Positions 39,862 to 49,500 of a stretch of 64,000 bases of DNA are shown here, in pieces. How positions within the stretch are numbered: the first letter of the stretch is position 1; each line of letters starts with the position of its first letter. Both the position numbers and the translations under genes were made by a program. The stretch lies in assembly GCF_900188005.1 (NCBI RefSeq), contig NZ_FZNR01000001.1, positions 744,001 to 808,000 on the forward strand. The letters are read 5' to 3'. The DNA is from Actinoplanes regularis (GTDB lineage Bacteria; Actinomycetota; Actinomycetes; Mycobacteriales; Micromonosporaceae). A model generated the notes under the pieces. The model was not told the DNA's origin. It saw only the letters and a list, made by a program, of their open reading frames with translations, and did no database searches.

Positions 39862-40482
39862 GTGAGGAAGTATCCGCGTACGTTCCATCTGCCGGATTCT
39901 CCGGGCGCGTCCACCGACGACCGGATCCAGACGGATCTGTCGTGGCTGGACGGCGAGCTCGTGGTGACCGAGAAGATGGACGGCGGGAATCTCACCTTCA
40001 CCCGGGACGCCATGTACGCCCGCTCCCCCGACTCCGGCACCCACGCGTGGGATCGGCCGGCGAAGGCGTTGTGGGCGATGACGGCGTACCGGATCCCGGA
40101 CGGTTGGCGGGTCTGCGGCGAGTCCATGTGGGCTCGCCGCAGCGTCGCCTACTCCGATCTGCCCGGGGTGTTCCTGGTCTTCGGCATCTGGGACGAGACG
40201 GACACGCTGCTGGGTTGGGACGACACCGTCGACTGGGCGCGCCGGCTGGAGTTGCCGATGGTCCCGGTGCTCTACCGCGGCGGCAGCCTCTCCGAGGCGC
40301 GGGCCGCGTGGGCGGCGCAGCGCACCACGGAGACCTCCGAGGGGTTCGTGGTGCGCGCCGCCGGCCGGATCCCGGCCGCCGAGTTCCCGGTCAAGCTGCT
40401 CAAATGGGTCCGCGCCGAGCATGTCCGGACCGAGGCCGCCTGGCGCCACCGGGACGACTTCGCGGTCAACGAGTTCGCCTAG
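39862..40482 (+). CDS. Small Rnl2-like RNA ligase family protein
   Basis: This 206-aa protein consists of a nucleotidyl-transferase core only: motif I TEKMDGGNLTF with Lys38, VCGESMWARRSV, motif III VFLVFGIWDE, motif IV SEGFVVR (159-165) and motif V VKLLKWVR (Lys178, Lys181). It resembles the RNA-ligase family of T4 Rnl2 and its relatives, but is shorter than Rnl2 and has no extra C-terminal domain. GTG start, 1 bp after the kinase-phosphatase stop, preceded by GGAGGGGG. It may act on nicked duplex RNA while the first ligase seals single-stranded loops; this division is inference. Confidence 0.88.
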   Translation: MRKYPRTFHLPDSPGASTDDRIQTDLSWLDGELVVTEKMDGGNLTFTRDAMYARSPDSGTHAWDRPAKALWAMTAYRIPDGWRVCGESMWARRSVAYSDLPGVFLVFGIWDETDTLLGWDDTVDWARRLELPMVPVLYRGGSLSEARAAWAAQRTTETSEGFVVRAAGRIPAAEFPVKLLKWVRAEHVRTEAAWRHRDDFAVNEFA

Positions 40483-40637
40483 CGAGCCGTGGCGCGCGGT
40501 GCGGCCCGGAGGCGGGATTGCCGCGCGCGAGTCGGGCACGGGGCTTGGGCCGGGAGGCCCGGTGGCGGGACTCCATCGGTCGTACCGCCGCAAGAATTGA
40601 CCTGGAACGACAGCGGCCGTGCGCCGGCGGGCGGGTT

Positions 40638-41807
40638 TCAGGGTTGGTGGGGGCAGCGACGCATGCCCTCCCTGGCCAGCGCGGCCGCCTCATCGTCCAG
40701 GTAGAAGGCCGGGCGAAGATCCATCTCGTCGTAGTAGCGGTGGAAGACCGGGGTGATCCCGCCGGAGATCGGCGGCACGATCCAGGTCCAGTCCGCCGGC
40801 ACCGGCCGGCCGGCCTTCTCCTCGTTGCTGATGTGTTTGAGGAAGCGCTGCGACTCGGTGTGATGGTCGCTCATCTTCACGCCGGCGCGCTCGAAGCTGT
40901 GCAGCACTGCCACGTTCAGCTCGATCAGCGCGCGGTCACGCCACAGCGTCGACTCCCGGCTGGTGTCCAGTCCCATCCGGGCGGCGATCACCGGGAGCAT
41001 GTTGTAGCGGTCGGCGTCGGCGAAATTGCGCGCGCCGATCTCGGTGCCCAGGTACCAGCCGTTGAACGGGGCGAGCGGATAGTGCACGCCGCCGATCGTG
41101 AGCCGCATGTTGGAGATCGCCGGTACGGCGTGCCAGCGCAGCCCGAGCTCGGTGAACCAGGCGTGGTCGGGGTGGCTGATCGGGACCTCCCGGATGGAGC
41201 GCTCCGGCAGCTCGTAGAGCCGGATGCCGTCCGCCGGCGTCTCGATCACCAGGGGCAGTACGTCGAACGCCTCGCCCTTGCCCTGCCAGCCGAACGCCCG
41301 GACCGCGGTGGTGAACTCCCGCAGCCGGGAGTCGCCGACCGGTTCGCTGTCCTCGGTGCGGTAACCGGCGTAGCGGATCAGCTGCTCGTTCCAGACCCGG
41401 GCGTACGGCTGGCCCGGCTGCGCCGGCGCGAAGACGCTGATCACCGGACGGATCTGGCCGTCCCCGGCGCTCTGCAGGTGCTGTACCAGCAGCGAGTAGA
41501 TCTCGTCGGCGGTCCGCGCCCGCCGCCGGTCCAGCACGAGCAGGCTGCGCCAGTAGAGCCGGCCGATGCAGCGGCTGGCGTTGCGCCAGGCCATCCGGGC
41601 GCCGTGGGTCAACTCGTCCGGGGTGTGCACGTAGGAGCCGGTAGCGGCGATCTGGGCGCGGACGATGGCGAGCCGGGCTTCGACCGGGCCGAGCCGTGGG
41701 TTCTCGGTGTAGCAGCGCCGTAGAAAGTCTTCCGCTTCGGCCGGGTCGACGGGTGCGTCCCGATCCCAGGGCTCAGTGGGCTGGTCCCGGTAACCGGGCA
41801 CGATCAT
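40638..41807 (-). CDS. nos: Bacterial nitric oxide synthase oxygenase
   Basis: This 389-aa protein is the oxygenase domain alone; it makes NO and citrulline from arginine. The heme-thiolate Cys80 is in WRNASRCIGR. Other conserved parts are FNGWYLGTEIGARNF (arginine-binding Glu), ESTLWRDRALIELNVAVLHSF and the pterin/heme-edge region WTWIVPPISGG. No reductase domain or partner is encoded nearby, so electrons must come from general reductases. ATG 41807 is preceded by GGAGG at 6 bp; the open frame extends farther but lacks similarity. Convergent with the RNA-repair operon, and 132 bp downstream of rho. Confidence 0.95.
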   Translation of the reverse strand: MIVPGYRDQPTEPWDRDAPVDPAEAEDFLRRCYTENPRLGPVEARLAIVRAQIAATGSYVHTPDELTHGARMAWRNASRCIGRLYWRSLLVLDRRRARTADEIYSLLVQHLQSAGDGQIRPVISVFAPAQPGQPYARVWNEQLIRYAGYRTEDSEPVGDSRLREFTTAVRAFGWQGKGEAFDVLPLVIETPADGIRLYELPERSIREVPISHPDHAWFTELGLRWHAVPAISNMRLTIGGVHYPLAPFNGWYLGTEIGARNFADADRYNMLPVIAARMGLDTSRESTLWRDRALIELNVAVLHSFERAGVKMSDHHTESQRFLKHISNEEKAGRPVPADWTWIVPPISGGITPVFHRYYDEMDLRPAFYLDDEAAALAREGMRRCPHQP

Positions 41808-41889
41808 CGGAATCCTCCGGGAATCGAGGGATGAGGACACCGGAGGTTCGCACGACCCCGTACGGGGCGAATCAGACAAGCTGTGCGAC

Positions 41890-41933
41890 AAAAGCGACGA
41901 GGCCCACCCGATCGGGTGGGCCTCGTCGCTTTT
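41890..41933 (-). terminator. Rho-independent terminator after rho
   Basis: A perfect 20-bp stem (41890-41909 with 41914-41933) has a GATC loop and an A4/T4 outer edge, 7 bp past the rho stop. It should isolate rho from the nos gene. Confidence 0.92.
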
Positions 41934-41939
41934 ACGCGA

Positions 41940-43955
41940 TTACTCGCCAGGCGTCGACTTGGCGATCTGCATCAGGAACTCGATGTTGGTCCGGGTCTGC
42001 TTGAGCCGGTCCATCAGCAGGTCCAGGGCAGCGCCGGACTCCAGCGAGCTGAGCACCTTGCGGAGCTTGTGGATGATCGCCAGCTCCTCCTTGCCCAGCA
42101 GGATCTCTTCCTTACGGGTGCTGGAGGCGGAGACGTCCACGGCCGGGAAGACGCGCTTGTCCGCGATCTTGCGGTCGAGCTTGAGCTCGGCGTTACCCGT
42201 GCCCTTGAACTCCTCGAAGATCACCGTGTCCATCATCGACCCGGTCTCGACCAGCGCGGTCGCGAGAATGGTGAGCGAGCCACCGTTCTCGATGTTGCGC
42301 GCGGCGCCGAGGAACCGCTTCGGCGGGTACAGCGCGGTCGAGTCGATACCACCCGACATGATCCGGCCGGAGGCCGGCGCGGCCAGGTTGTACGACCGGC
42401 CGAGCCGGGTCACCGAGTCGAGCAGCACGACGACGTCGTGGCCCAGCTCGACCAGCCGCTTGGCCCGCTCGATGGCGAGCTCGGCGACCGTGGTGTGGTC
42501 CTGCGGCGGACGGTCGAACGTGGCCGCGATGACCTCGCCCTTCACCGTGCGCTGCATGTCGGTGACCTCTTCGGGCCGCTCGTCCACGAGCACGACCATC
42601 AGGTGGCACTCGGGGTTGTTGCGGGTGATCGCGTTGGCCAGCGCCTGCAGCACCATCGTCTTACCGGCCTTCGGCGGGGAGACGATCAGGGCACGCTGGC
42701 CCTTACCGATCGGCATCACCAGGTCGATGATCCGGGTGGTGAGGATGTGCGGCTCGGTCTCCAGCCGCAGGCGCTCCTGCGGGTAGAGCGGGGTGAGCTT
42801 GTAGAACTCGGGACGCCGGCGCGCCTCCTCGGGCTCCATCCCGTTGATGGTGTCCAGGCGGACGAGCGGGTTGTACTTGTCCCGGCGCTGCTCACCGCCG
42901 CCGTCACGGGGCGCCGAACGCACCGCGCCGGTGACCGCGTCGCCGCGACGCAGGCCGTGCTTCTTCACCTGCGACATCGACACGTAGACGTCGTTCGGGC
43001 CGGAGAGGTAACCGGTGGTCCGGACGAACGCGTAGTTGTCGAGCACGTCCAGGATGCCGGCCACCGGGACGAGCACCTCGTCGTCGGCGACGTGCGGCTC
43101 CCGGCTCTCGCGCTGGCCACCCTCACGCGTGTTGTCGTCGCGGTCGCGGCCCCGGCGGCGGTCCCGGAAGCGGCTGCGCCGGCTCCGGCGGCCACCGTCG
43201 CCGTCGTTGTCATCGTCGTCGTGACCCTGGTCGGCACGCGGGCCGCGGTCGTTCGAACGGTCACCGCGGTCGTTCGAACGGTCGCCGCGGTCCGAACGCT
43301 CACCACGGTCGGTGCGCTCGTTGCGCTCCGAACGCTCGCCACGGTCGGAACGCTCGCCGTCGCGCGGCGCGCGCTGACGGTTGCGGTCGCCACGCTCGGG
43401 ACGGTCGCCCCGCTCGTGACGCTCGGTGGTGTCGGCCGGGGCCTGCGCGGCCTCGGTCGCGGCGGCGACGGCCGGGGCCGGCTCGGCCGGAGCGGACTCA
43501 CGCCGAGCCGACTCGCTGGGGGCCGGCTCGCGGACGACACGCTCGCGGCTGCGCCGGGACGGGCGCTCCGCAGCCGGGGCGGCCTCGGCGGCCGGCGTCG
43601 CGGCGGGGGTGCTCTCGGCCGGGGCCTGCGCCTTCTCGGCCGGGGCCGGCTGGGCGGGGGCGACCTGAGCCGGGGCCGACCGCACCGGGGCGGAGGCCTC
43701 GGTACGCGGCCGGGGCGCCGACTCGGTAGCGGCCGAGCCACCGCTCTGCCGCTCGGTGATCGCGGTGATCAGCTCACCCTTGCGCATCCGGGCGGTGCCG
43801 GAGATGCCCAGGGACGCGGCAAGGCTCTGCAACTCGGGCAGCAGCATCGCGGACAGCCCGGTGCCGCCGCGGCGGCGCTTCGTGGCGGTCGCGGTGGTGC
43901 CGGCGCCGTCAGCGACGTCAGAAACACCCGACGTCACGTCGGTGGTGTCGCTCAA
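41940..43955 (-). CDS. rho: Transcription termination factor Rho with long disordered insert
   Basis: This 671-aa hexameric RNA helicase has an N-terminal Rho_N helix bundle (LLPELQSLAASLGISGTARM), then about 230 low-complexity residues. That insert is Ala/Pro-rich first, then Arg/Asp/Gly/Asn repeats such as RGDRSNDRGDRSNDRG and a DDDDNDGD patch. Next come the cold-shock RNA-binding domain (GILDVLDNYAFVR) and the ATPase, with Walker A SPPKAGKT (Lys432) and Q-loop/R-loop regions intact. TTG start at 43955 follows GGAAGGAA. The 297-bp leader after thrB shows no secure promoter. Confidence 0.96.
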   Translation of the reverse strand: MSDTTDVTSGVSDVADGAGTTATATKRRRGGTGLSAMLLPELQSLAASLGISGTARMRKGELITAITERQSGGSAATESAPRPRTEASAPVRSAPAQVAPAQPAPAEKAQAPAESTPAATPAAEAAPAAERPSRRSRERVVREPAPSESARRESAPAEPAPAVAAATEAAQAPADTTERHERGDRPERGDRNRQRAPRDGERSDRGERSERNERTDRGERSDRGDRSNDRGDRSNDRGPRADQGHDDDDNDGDGGRRSRRSRFRDRRRGRDRDDNTREGGQRESREPHVADDEVLVPVAGILDVLDNYAFVRTTGYLSGPNDVYVSMSQVKKHGLRRGDAVTGAVRSAPRDGGGEQRRDKYNPLVRLDTINGMEPEEARRRPEFYKLTPLYPQERLRLETEPHILTTRIIDLVMPIGKGQRALIVSPPKAGKTMVLQALANAITRNNPECHLMVVLVDERPEEVTDMQRTVKGEVIAATFDRPPQDHTTVAELAIERAKRLVELGHDVVVLLDSVTRLGRSYNLAAPASGRIMSGGIDSTALYPPKRFLGAARNIENGGSLTILATALVETGSMMDTVIFEEFKGTGNAELKLDRKIADKRVFPAVDVSASSTRKEEILLGKEELAIIHKLRKVLSSLESGAALDLLMDRLKQTRTNIEFLMQIAKSTPGE
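43243..43286. repeat. 21-bp tandem duplication inside rho
   Basis: CCGCGGTCGTTCGAACGGTC occurs at 43243 and again at 43264 (period 21 bp), encoding two copies of a seven-residue Ser-Asn-Asp-Arg-Gly-Asp-Arg unit. Related degenerate units continue to about 43380. These repeats make the disordered part of Rho prone to length change. Confidence 0.7.
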
Positions 43956-44252
43956 TGGATTCCTTCCGTCGGAAAAATCCGAGTCCACCCGGAACTGCAG
44001 CTCGGGCCGGATGCCCTCGGAACCCGCTTCGCAGCAGCGGCGCGGGGTTTTCGTACAGCACGGCAGCTCGACGGTGTCCCTGCCCGTCATACCTTGACGG
44101 GTAGGTCTCGGCGAGTGCAGCGATCTATGGGTCTGCTGATCGGCGTATGCCTTGATGAGAAGTGAGACGAGCCAGGACGGCCCAGAAATCTCGGGGGTGC
44201 GCCGAACCGCAGAGATCGCTTGCTTCGCGGCTGTGCTAGGTCTAGAGCGTAA

Positions 44253-45197
44253 TCAACTCTTGCGACCTGCGGCAACAGGGCCCCGCTCGGCGTGTTCCAC
44301 CATACCCCCTTTCACAACAGCACCGGCGCCGTCCACGCCCAGCACTTCGCTGTGCCAGTGCGTGCCCGGGTGGAAATCGCCCGGGACCTCGGTCAATGCC
44401 AGCACGGTCGGCCCGGCACCGCTGACCACGGCCGCGACGCCCACCGACCGCAGGGCCGCGACCAGGGATGTCGTGCCCGGCATCCCGGCGGCCCGATATC
44501 CCTGGTGCAGCCGGTCCTCGGTGGCCGGGAACAACAGCGCCGGATCACTCGTGAGAGCGTGCGTGAACAGGGCGGACCGGCCCGCGTTGAACGCGGCGTC
44601 CCGGTGCGGAACCTCGGACGGCAGCGCGGCGCGTGCGGTCGCCGTATACCCCCGCTCGGCCGGGATGAAAACTGTCGGACGTACGCCGTCGGCCGGGTTC
44701 AGACGCACGGCGCGCGCGCCCGTGCCCTCGGTCCACGCCACCGTGAACCCGCCGAGCAGGCACGGCGCCACGTTGTCCGGGTGCCCCTCGATCTTCGCCG
44801 CGATGCGCAGCGCCTCGGCGTCGTCGATCAGCTCCAGACCGCCCCGGACCAGGCCACGGGCCAGCTGTACGCCGCCGACGATGGCCGCCGACGAGCTGCC
44901 CAGGCCGCGCGCCTGCGGGATCCGGTTGACGCATCGCACGGCCAGGCCGGGCGGGCGCTCGCCGAGCTCGTCGAAGGTGGCCAGCATGGCCTGGACCACC
45001 AGGTGCTCCTCGTCGGCCGGCAGCTCACCGGAGCCCTGACCGCTGACCTCGACGCTGAAGCCGGCCTCGGCCACCCGGGCGGTCAGGTCGTCGTAGAGGG
45101 TCAGCGCCAGGCCCAGCGCGTCGAAGCCCGGGCCCAGGTTCGCACTGGTCGCCGGGGTGCTGACGGAAACCGGATCGGTGACGAAGGTCAGGCCCAT
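44253..45197 (-). CDS. thrB: Homoserine kinase
   Basis: This 314-aa GHMP kinase phosphorylates homoserine for threonine synthesis. It has the N-terminal TPATSANLGPGFDALGLAL segment and the ATP-binding IPQARGLGSSSAAIVGG motif; a late VVSGAGPTVLAL motif completes the GHMP set. I chose ATG 45197; GTG 45203 is also possible. Other threonine genes (hom, thrC) lie 5 kb upstream, separated by the exporter block. No clear terminator follows before the rho leader. Confidence 0.94.
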   Translation of the reverse strand: MGLTFVTDPVSVSTPATSANLGPGFDALGLALTLYDDLTARVAEAGFSVEVSGQGSGELPADEEHLVVQAMLATFDELGERPPGLAVRCVNRIPQARGLGSSSAAIVGGVQLARGLVRGGLELIDDAEALRIAAKIEGHPDNVAPCLLGGFTVAWTEGTGARAVRLNPADGVRPTVFIPAERGYTATARAALPSEVPHRDAAFNAGRSALFTHALTSDPALLFPATEDRLHQGYRAAGMPGTTSLVAALRSVGVAAVVSGAGPTVLALTEVPGDFHPGTHWHSEVLGVDGAGAVVKGGMVEHAERGPVAAGRKS

Positions 45198-45222
45198 CGC
45201 CACATGCTAGGACGTGATCTTC

Positions 45223-46473
45223 TCAGGGTGTCCGCCGCGCCCGGGGAATCCCATTCCCGGCCCTCCTCGCCGCGCCGAGCCGCCGGGTCGCCAGCCGCCA
45301 GCCGATCGCGTAGACCACCGTGATCAGGCCGCACACCGCGAGCACCACCGACTGGTCCACGTGGTCGACCACGGCGCTCGCGCCCAGCTGGCTGACCGCT
45401 ATCGCCAGGGTCGCCAGCATCATGTCGGTGGCGAAGACCCGGCCCCGCAACTGGTCGGGCACCTCGGACTGCAGGGCGTAGTTGGAAAGCACCCAGTTCG
45501 AGCCGCCGGCGAAGTGCGCGACGAAGACCAGCAGCAGCACCAGCGGGAACCACGGGGCGTAGGCGACGCCGAGGTAGCCGAGGCCGTACAGGCTCATCGA
45601 CAGGGCCAGGCCGGTGAACAGCCAGGACGGGCGCGCCAGCATGGGCCGCATGACGAGCGGGCCGACCAGCGCGCCGAGGCCGCGGACCGCGAAGAGCAGG
45701 CCGGCGCCCAGCTCGCCCATTCCGTGCGCGGCGGCGATCAGCGGAAAGACGGTCAGCACCCCGTTGCCCAGCCCCACCGCTGATTTGACGGTTATCAGCG
45801 CACGGAGCCGGGGCCGGGCGGCGATGTGGCGCAGCGCCTCGATCAAGGCCCGGCCAGGCCGCGGGCGCGCGGTTTCGGCCGGACGCTCCGCCTGCAGCGG
45901 GCGGCGGACCAGGGCGGTGAGGAGCACCGCCGTCAGGAGGAACACGGCGGTCACCGAGAAGCTGACGTACGGCCCGAACACGCTGCTCACCACGCCACCG
46001 AGCGACGCGCCGAGCACGGTCATGGTGCCCCACGCCGAGCCGGCGATCGCGTTCGCGGCGGTCAGATCGGCGGGGTCCACCACGTTCGGCAGCGCGGCCG
46101 AGCTGGCCGGCTGGTAGAACGCCTTCGCCACGGCCATCGCCCCGATCGCGACCAGGGCGAGCGGCGCGGTGGCCGCCGACCGGACCGCGAACAGCACCAG
46201 GACCGCGGCGAACGAGGCGAGGTTGGCGGCGATCAGGATCTTCCGCCGGTCCAGGCGGTCGGCGATCGTCCCGGTGTACGGCAGCAGAAGCGCGTTGATC
46301 CCGGTGTCGACGGCCAGCACCAGGCCGCCCCAGAAGCCGTGCCCGGTGAGCTCCGGCAGCAGCACGAGCAGCGGCACCATGACGAACCAGTCCGCGCCGA
46401 AGACCACCAGCTCAGCGGCGAACAAGCGGCGGAAATCTCGGTTGCGGGTAAGGACCGTGAGCGTTGGTGGCAC
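45223..46473 (-). CDS. MFS transporter (MFS_3/enterobactin-exporter-like)
   Basis: This 416-aa protein has about 12 membrane helices. The motif GTIADRLDRRKILIAANL between helices 2 and 3 is the MFS loop signature. The protein lacks N- or C-terminal extra domains. It resembles the MFS_3 branch, which exports siderophores or drugs; the substrate is unknown. GTG start at 46473. It ends 25 bp before the thrB start and lies downstream of the RND terminator, so it likely has its own promoter. Confidence 0.85.
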   Translation of the reverse strand: MPPTLTVLTRNRDFRRLFAAELVVFGADWFVMVPLLVLLPELTGHGFWGGLVLAVDTGINALLLPYTGTIADRLDRRKILIAANLASFAAVLVLFAVRSAATAPLALVAIGAMAVAKAFYQPASSAALPNVVDPADLTAANAIAGSAWGTMTVLGASLGGVVSSVFGPYVSFSVTAVFLLTAVLLTALVRRPLQAERPAETARPRPGRALIEALRHIAARPRLRALITVKSAVGLGNGVLTVFPLIAAAHGMGELGAGLLFAVRGLGALVGPLVMRPMLARPSWLFTGLALSMSLYGLGYLGVAYAPWFPLVLLLVFVAHFAGGSNWVLSNYALQSEVPDQLRGRVFATDMMLATLAIAVSQLGASAVVDHVDQSVVLAVCGLITVVYAIGWRLATRRLGAARRAGNGIPRARRTP

Positions 46474-46503
46474 GTACCGGAATCTAGCCGTTCCATAGAA
46501 ACG

Positions 46504-46534
46504 GCCGATGCCCGGCCGCGAGGGCCGGGCATCG
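46504..46534 (-). terminator. Terminator after the RND exporter gene
   Basis: A perfect 13-bp stem (CCGATGCCCGGCC / GGCCGGGCATCGG) has a 5-nt loop, 31 bp past the RND stop. On the minus strand it is followed by CGTTTCT. The A/T-rich other side could also terminate plus-strand transcripts. Confidence 0.85.
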
Positions 46535-46565
46535 GTTCCTTATTTTTCGCTTATTTCTGTGCGAC

Positions 46566-49500
46566 CTACTCCTGCGGCTTGGCCGGACCCTTGGGCATCT
46601 TCAGCACCTCGAACTGGTCGGTGTAGCCACGCAGCGCGCCGCTGGCAGCCGGCTGCGGCGCCGCCTCGACCGGCGCGTCGTCCGGCACCGTCTCCGCATC
46701 CTCCGGGCTCTTGCGGGGCTCGGGCAGGCCGGACTGGGCGGCCTGGGCGGCCCGCCTGGCCTCGCGCTTGGCCTTCCGGCGCTCCTTCCCGCTCTCCACC
46801 ATGGTGTAGAGCGTCGGCACCAGCACCAGGGTGAGCAGCGTCGAGCTGACCAGACCACCGATCACCACGATGGCCAGCGGCTGGGAGATGAAGCCACCCT
46901 CGCCGGTGAGGCCGAGCGCCATCGGGATGAGCGCGAAGATCGTCGCGATGGCGGTCATCAGGATCGGGCGCAGGCGGTGCCGGCCACCCTCGATCACCGC
47001 GTCCTGAACGCTCATACCGTCCGCCCGATACGTGTTGATCAGGTCCATCAGCACGATCGCGTTGGTGACCACGATCCCCACCAGCATCAGCACACCGATC
47101 AGGGCCGGCACGCCGAGCGCGGTTCCGGTGGCCAGCAGCAGGCCGATCGCGCCGGTCGCCGCGAACGGGATGGAGACCAGCAGGATGATCGGCTGAACGA
47201 TGCTCCGGAACGTCGCCACCATGATGATGAAGACGATCGCGATGGCCGCCAGCACGGCGAGGCCGAGCTGCTCGAACGCCTCCTGCTGGTCGGCGCTGAC
47301 GCCACCGACCGAGTACGAGGCGCCGGCCGGCAGCTCCAGCTTGTCCAGCTCCTTCGTCAGGTCCTGGGAGACCTTGGTGAGGTTGGCGCCGGTGACCGTG
47401 CCGGTCACCGTGACGGTCCGGTTACCGTCCGTCCGGGTCACCTGCTCAGGGCCGTTGACCTGCTTGATCTCGGCAATCTGGCTGAGCGGCACGACGCCCT
47501 TGGCGGTGGTCAGCGGCAGCGCCTTGAGCGCGGCCGTGTCGGCCGGCGCGGACCCGAACGAGATGACCACGTCCTGGCTCGCACCGTCGACGGAGATCTG
47601 ACCGGCCGGGGCGGAGCGGAACATGCCGGCGACGGTCTGAGCCACCTGCGCCTCGGTGAGCCCGGCCGCGGCGGCGGCCTTGCGGTTCACCGCCACGTCC
47701 AGCCGCGGCACGCTGGCGGCCAGCGTGGTGTCCACGTCCGCGACGCCGGCGATCCCGGTCATCGCGGTCCGGACCTGCTCGGTCGCGCTGGTCAGCGCGG
47801 CGGTGTCGGCGGCCGTCACCTCGACGGAGAGCTGGCTGCTGCCCAGCCCGGAGCTCTCCTGACCGATCTTGATCTCACCGGCGTCGGTGAGCTTGGCGAA
47901 CTCGGCGCGCAGCTGGTCGGAGACCTTCTCCGCGTCGGCGTCCTCCTCCAGCGCCACGTTGAAGTTGGCGGTGCCGGCGCCGCCGCCCCCGGCGAACGGG
48001 TTCGCCGAGTTGCCACCCACGGTGACCTGGTAGTTCTTCACGTCGTCGCGGCCGGCGACGATCGCCTCGACCTTCTTGGCCGCGTTGTCGGTGGCCGCCA
48101 GGCTGGTGCCGGCCGGCAGCTCCTGGGTGATGGTGATGCTGTCCTGGCCGGACTCGTCCAGGAAGTTCGTCTTCAGCCTGGTGGAGAGACCGAACGTCCC
48201 GATCAGCACCACGATGCCGATCAGCACCGTGGCCCAGCGGTAGGTGGTGGCGAACCGGATGACCGGCAGGTAACCGCGCTGAAGCGGGCTGCGCAGCTCC
48301 TTCTCCTCGGCGGCCCGGCGGATCTCCTCGGCCTCGGCGCCGCCGTTCGACGGCTTGAGGAACCAGTAGGCCAGGACCGGCACCACGGTCAGCGACACCA
48401 CCAGAGACGCCAGCAGCGCCACGGTGACGGTGATCGCGAAGGACGAGAAGATCTGCCCGATCAGGCCGCCGACCAGCGCGATCGGGGCGAACACGGCGAC
48501 CGTGGTGAGCGTCGAGGCGACGACCGCGCCGGACACCTCGCGGACCGCACCGAGGATGGCGGGAACCTTCTCCTCGCCGTACTCGAGGTGTCGCTTGATG
48601 TTCTCCAGAACGACGATCGAGTCGTCGACCACCCGGCCCACCGCGATCGTCAGCGCGCCGAGGGTGAGCAGGTTCAGCGTGTAGTCGCCGGCCCAGAGCG
48701 CGATCAGCGCGATCAGCACGGAGAGCGGGATGGAGACCGCGGTGACCAGCGTCGAGCGGACGCTGAGCAGGAAGACCAGGATGACCACGACGGCCATCGC
48801 CAGGCCGAGCAGGCCCTCGGTGGTGAGGCTCTTGATCGAGCGCTCCACGAACGGCGCCTGGTCGGTGATCACGGTGAGCTTGGCGCCGGAGTCCTTCTCC
48901 AGGTCGGAGAGCATCTCCCGGACCTTGTGGGAGATCTCCACCGGGTTGCCGTCCGGCCGCGCGGTGACCGCGATGCCGAGGCTGTCCACGCCGTCGGTGC
49001 GGGTGTACGACTCCGCGACCGGCAGCTTGCTCTCCACCTTGGCGACGTCACCGAGGCGCACCGGCCCGCGCGAGCCGGTCAGGTAGACGTCCTGCAACTG
49101 CTCGACGGTGGTGATCGGGGTGCCCACCTGCACGGTGAGCGAGTTGTTGCCGTCGGTCACCGCGCCGGCCGGGATGGAGATCCCGTTGGCCTGCAGCACC
49201 GTGGTCAGCGAGGCCGGTGAGACCCCGGCCGCACCCAGCTTCGCCAGGTCCGGCGTGATCACGACCTGCTTGCTCCGGGCGCCGGCGACCTGCGTGTCGC
49301 GGACCCCGGCGATCCCGTTCAGCTCCGGAACCACGGTCTGGTTCAGCTTGTTGAGCAGGTCACTCTCGTCGGTCCCGCCGGACGCGGCGAGCACGATGGC
49401 CGGGATGTCGTCGGTGCCGCCGGCGAAGACCTGCGGGTCCACGCCGTCCGGCAGCTGCGACTGGATTCGGTTGATCGAGGTGGTGACCTGGTTGACGGCG

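Noticed and set aside
41883-44165. 760-codon plus-strand open frame opposite rho
   Set aside because: It is a GC-skew shadow: the minus strand carries a complete Rho with all motifs, and the plus-strand product is Arg/Gly/Val low-complexity with no known domain.
46977-49220. 747-codon plus-strand open frame opposite the RND gene
   Set aside because: Its product is His/Arg/Gly/Asp-rich and featureless, mirroring codon bias of the real RND gene.
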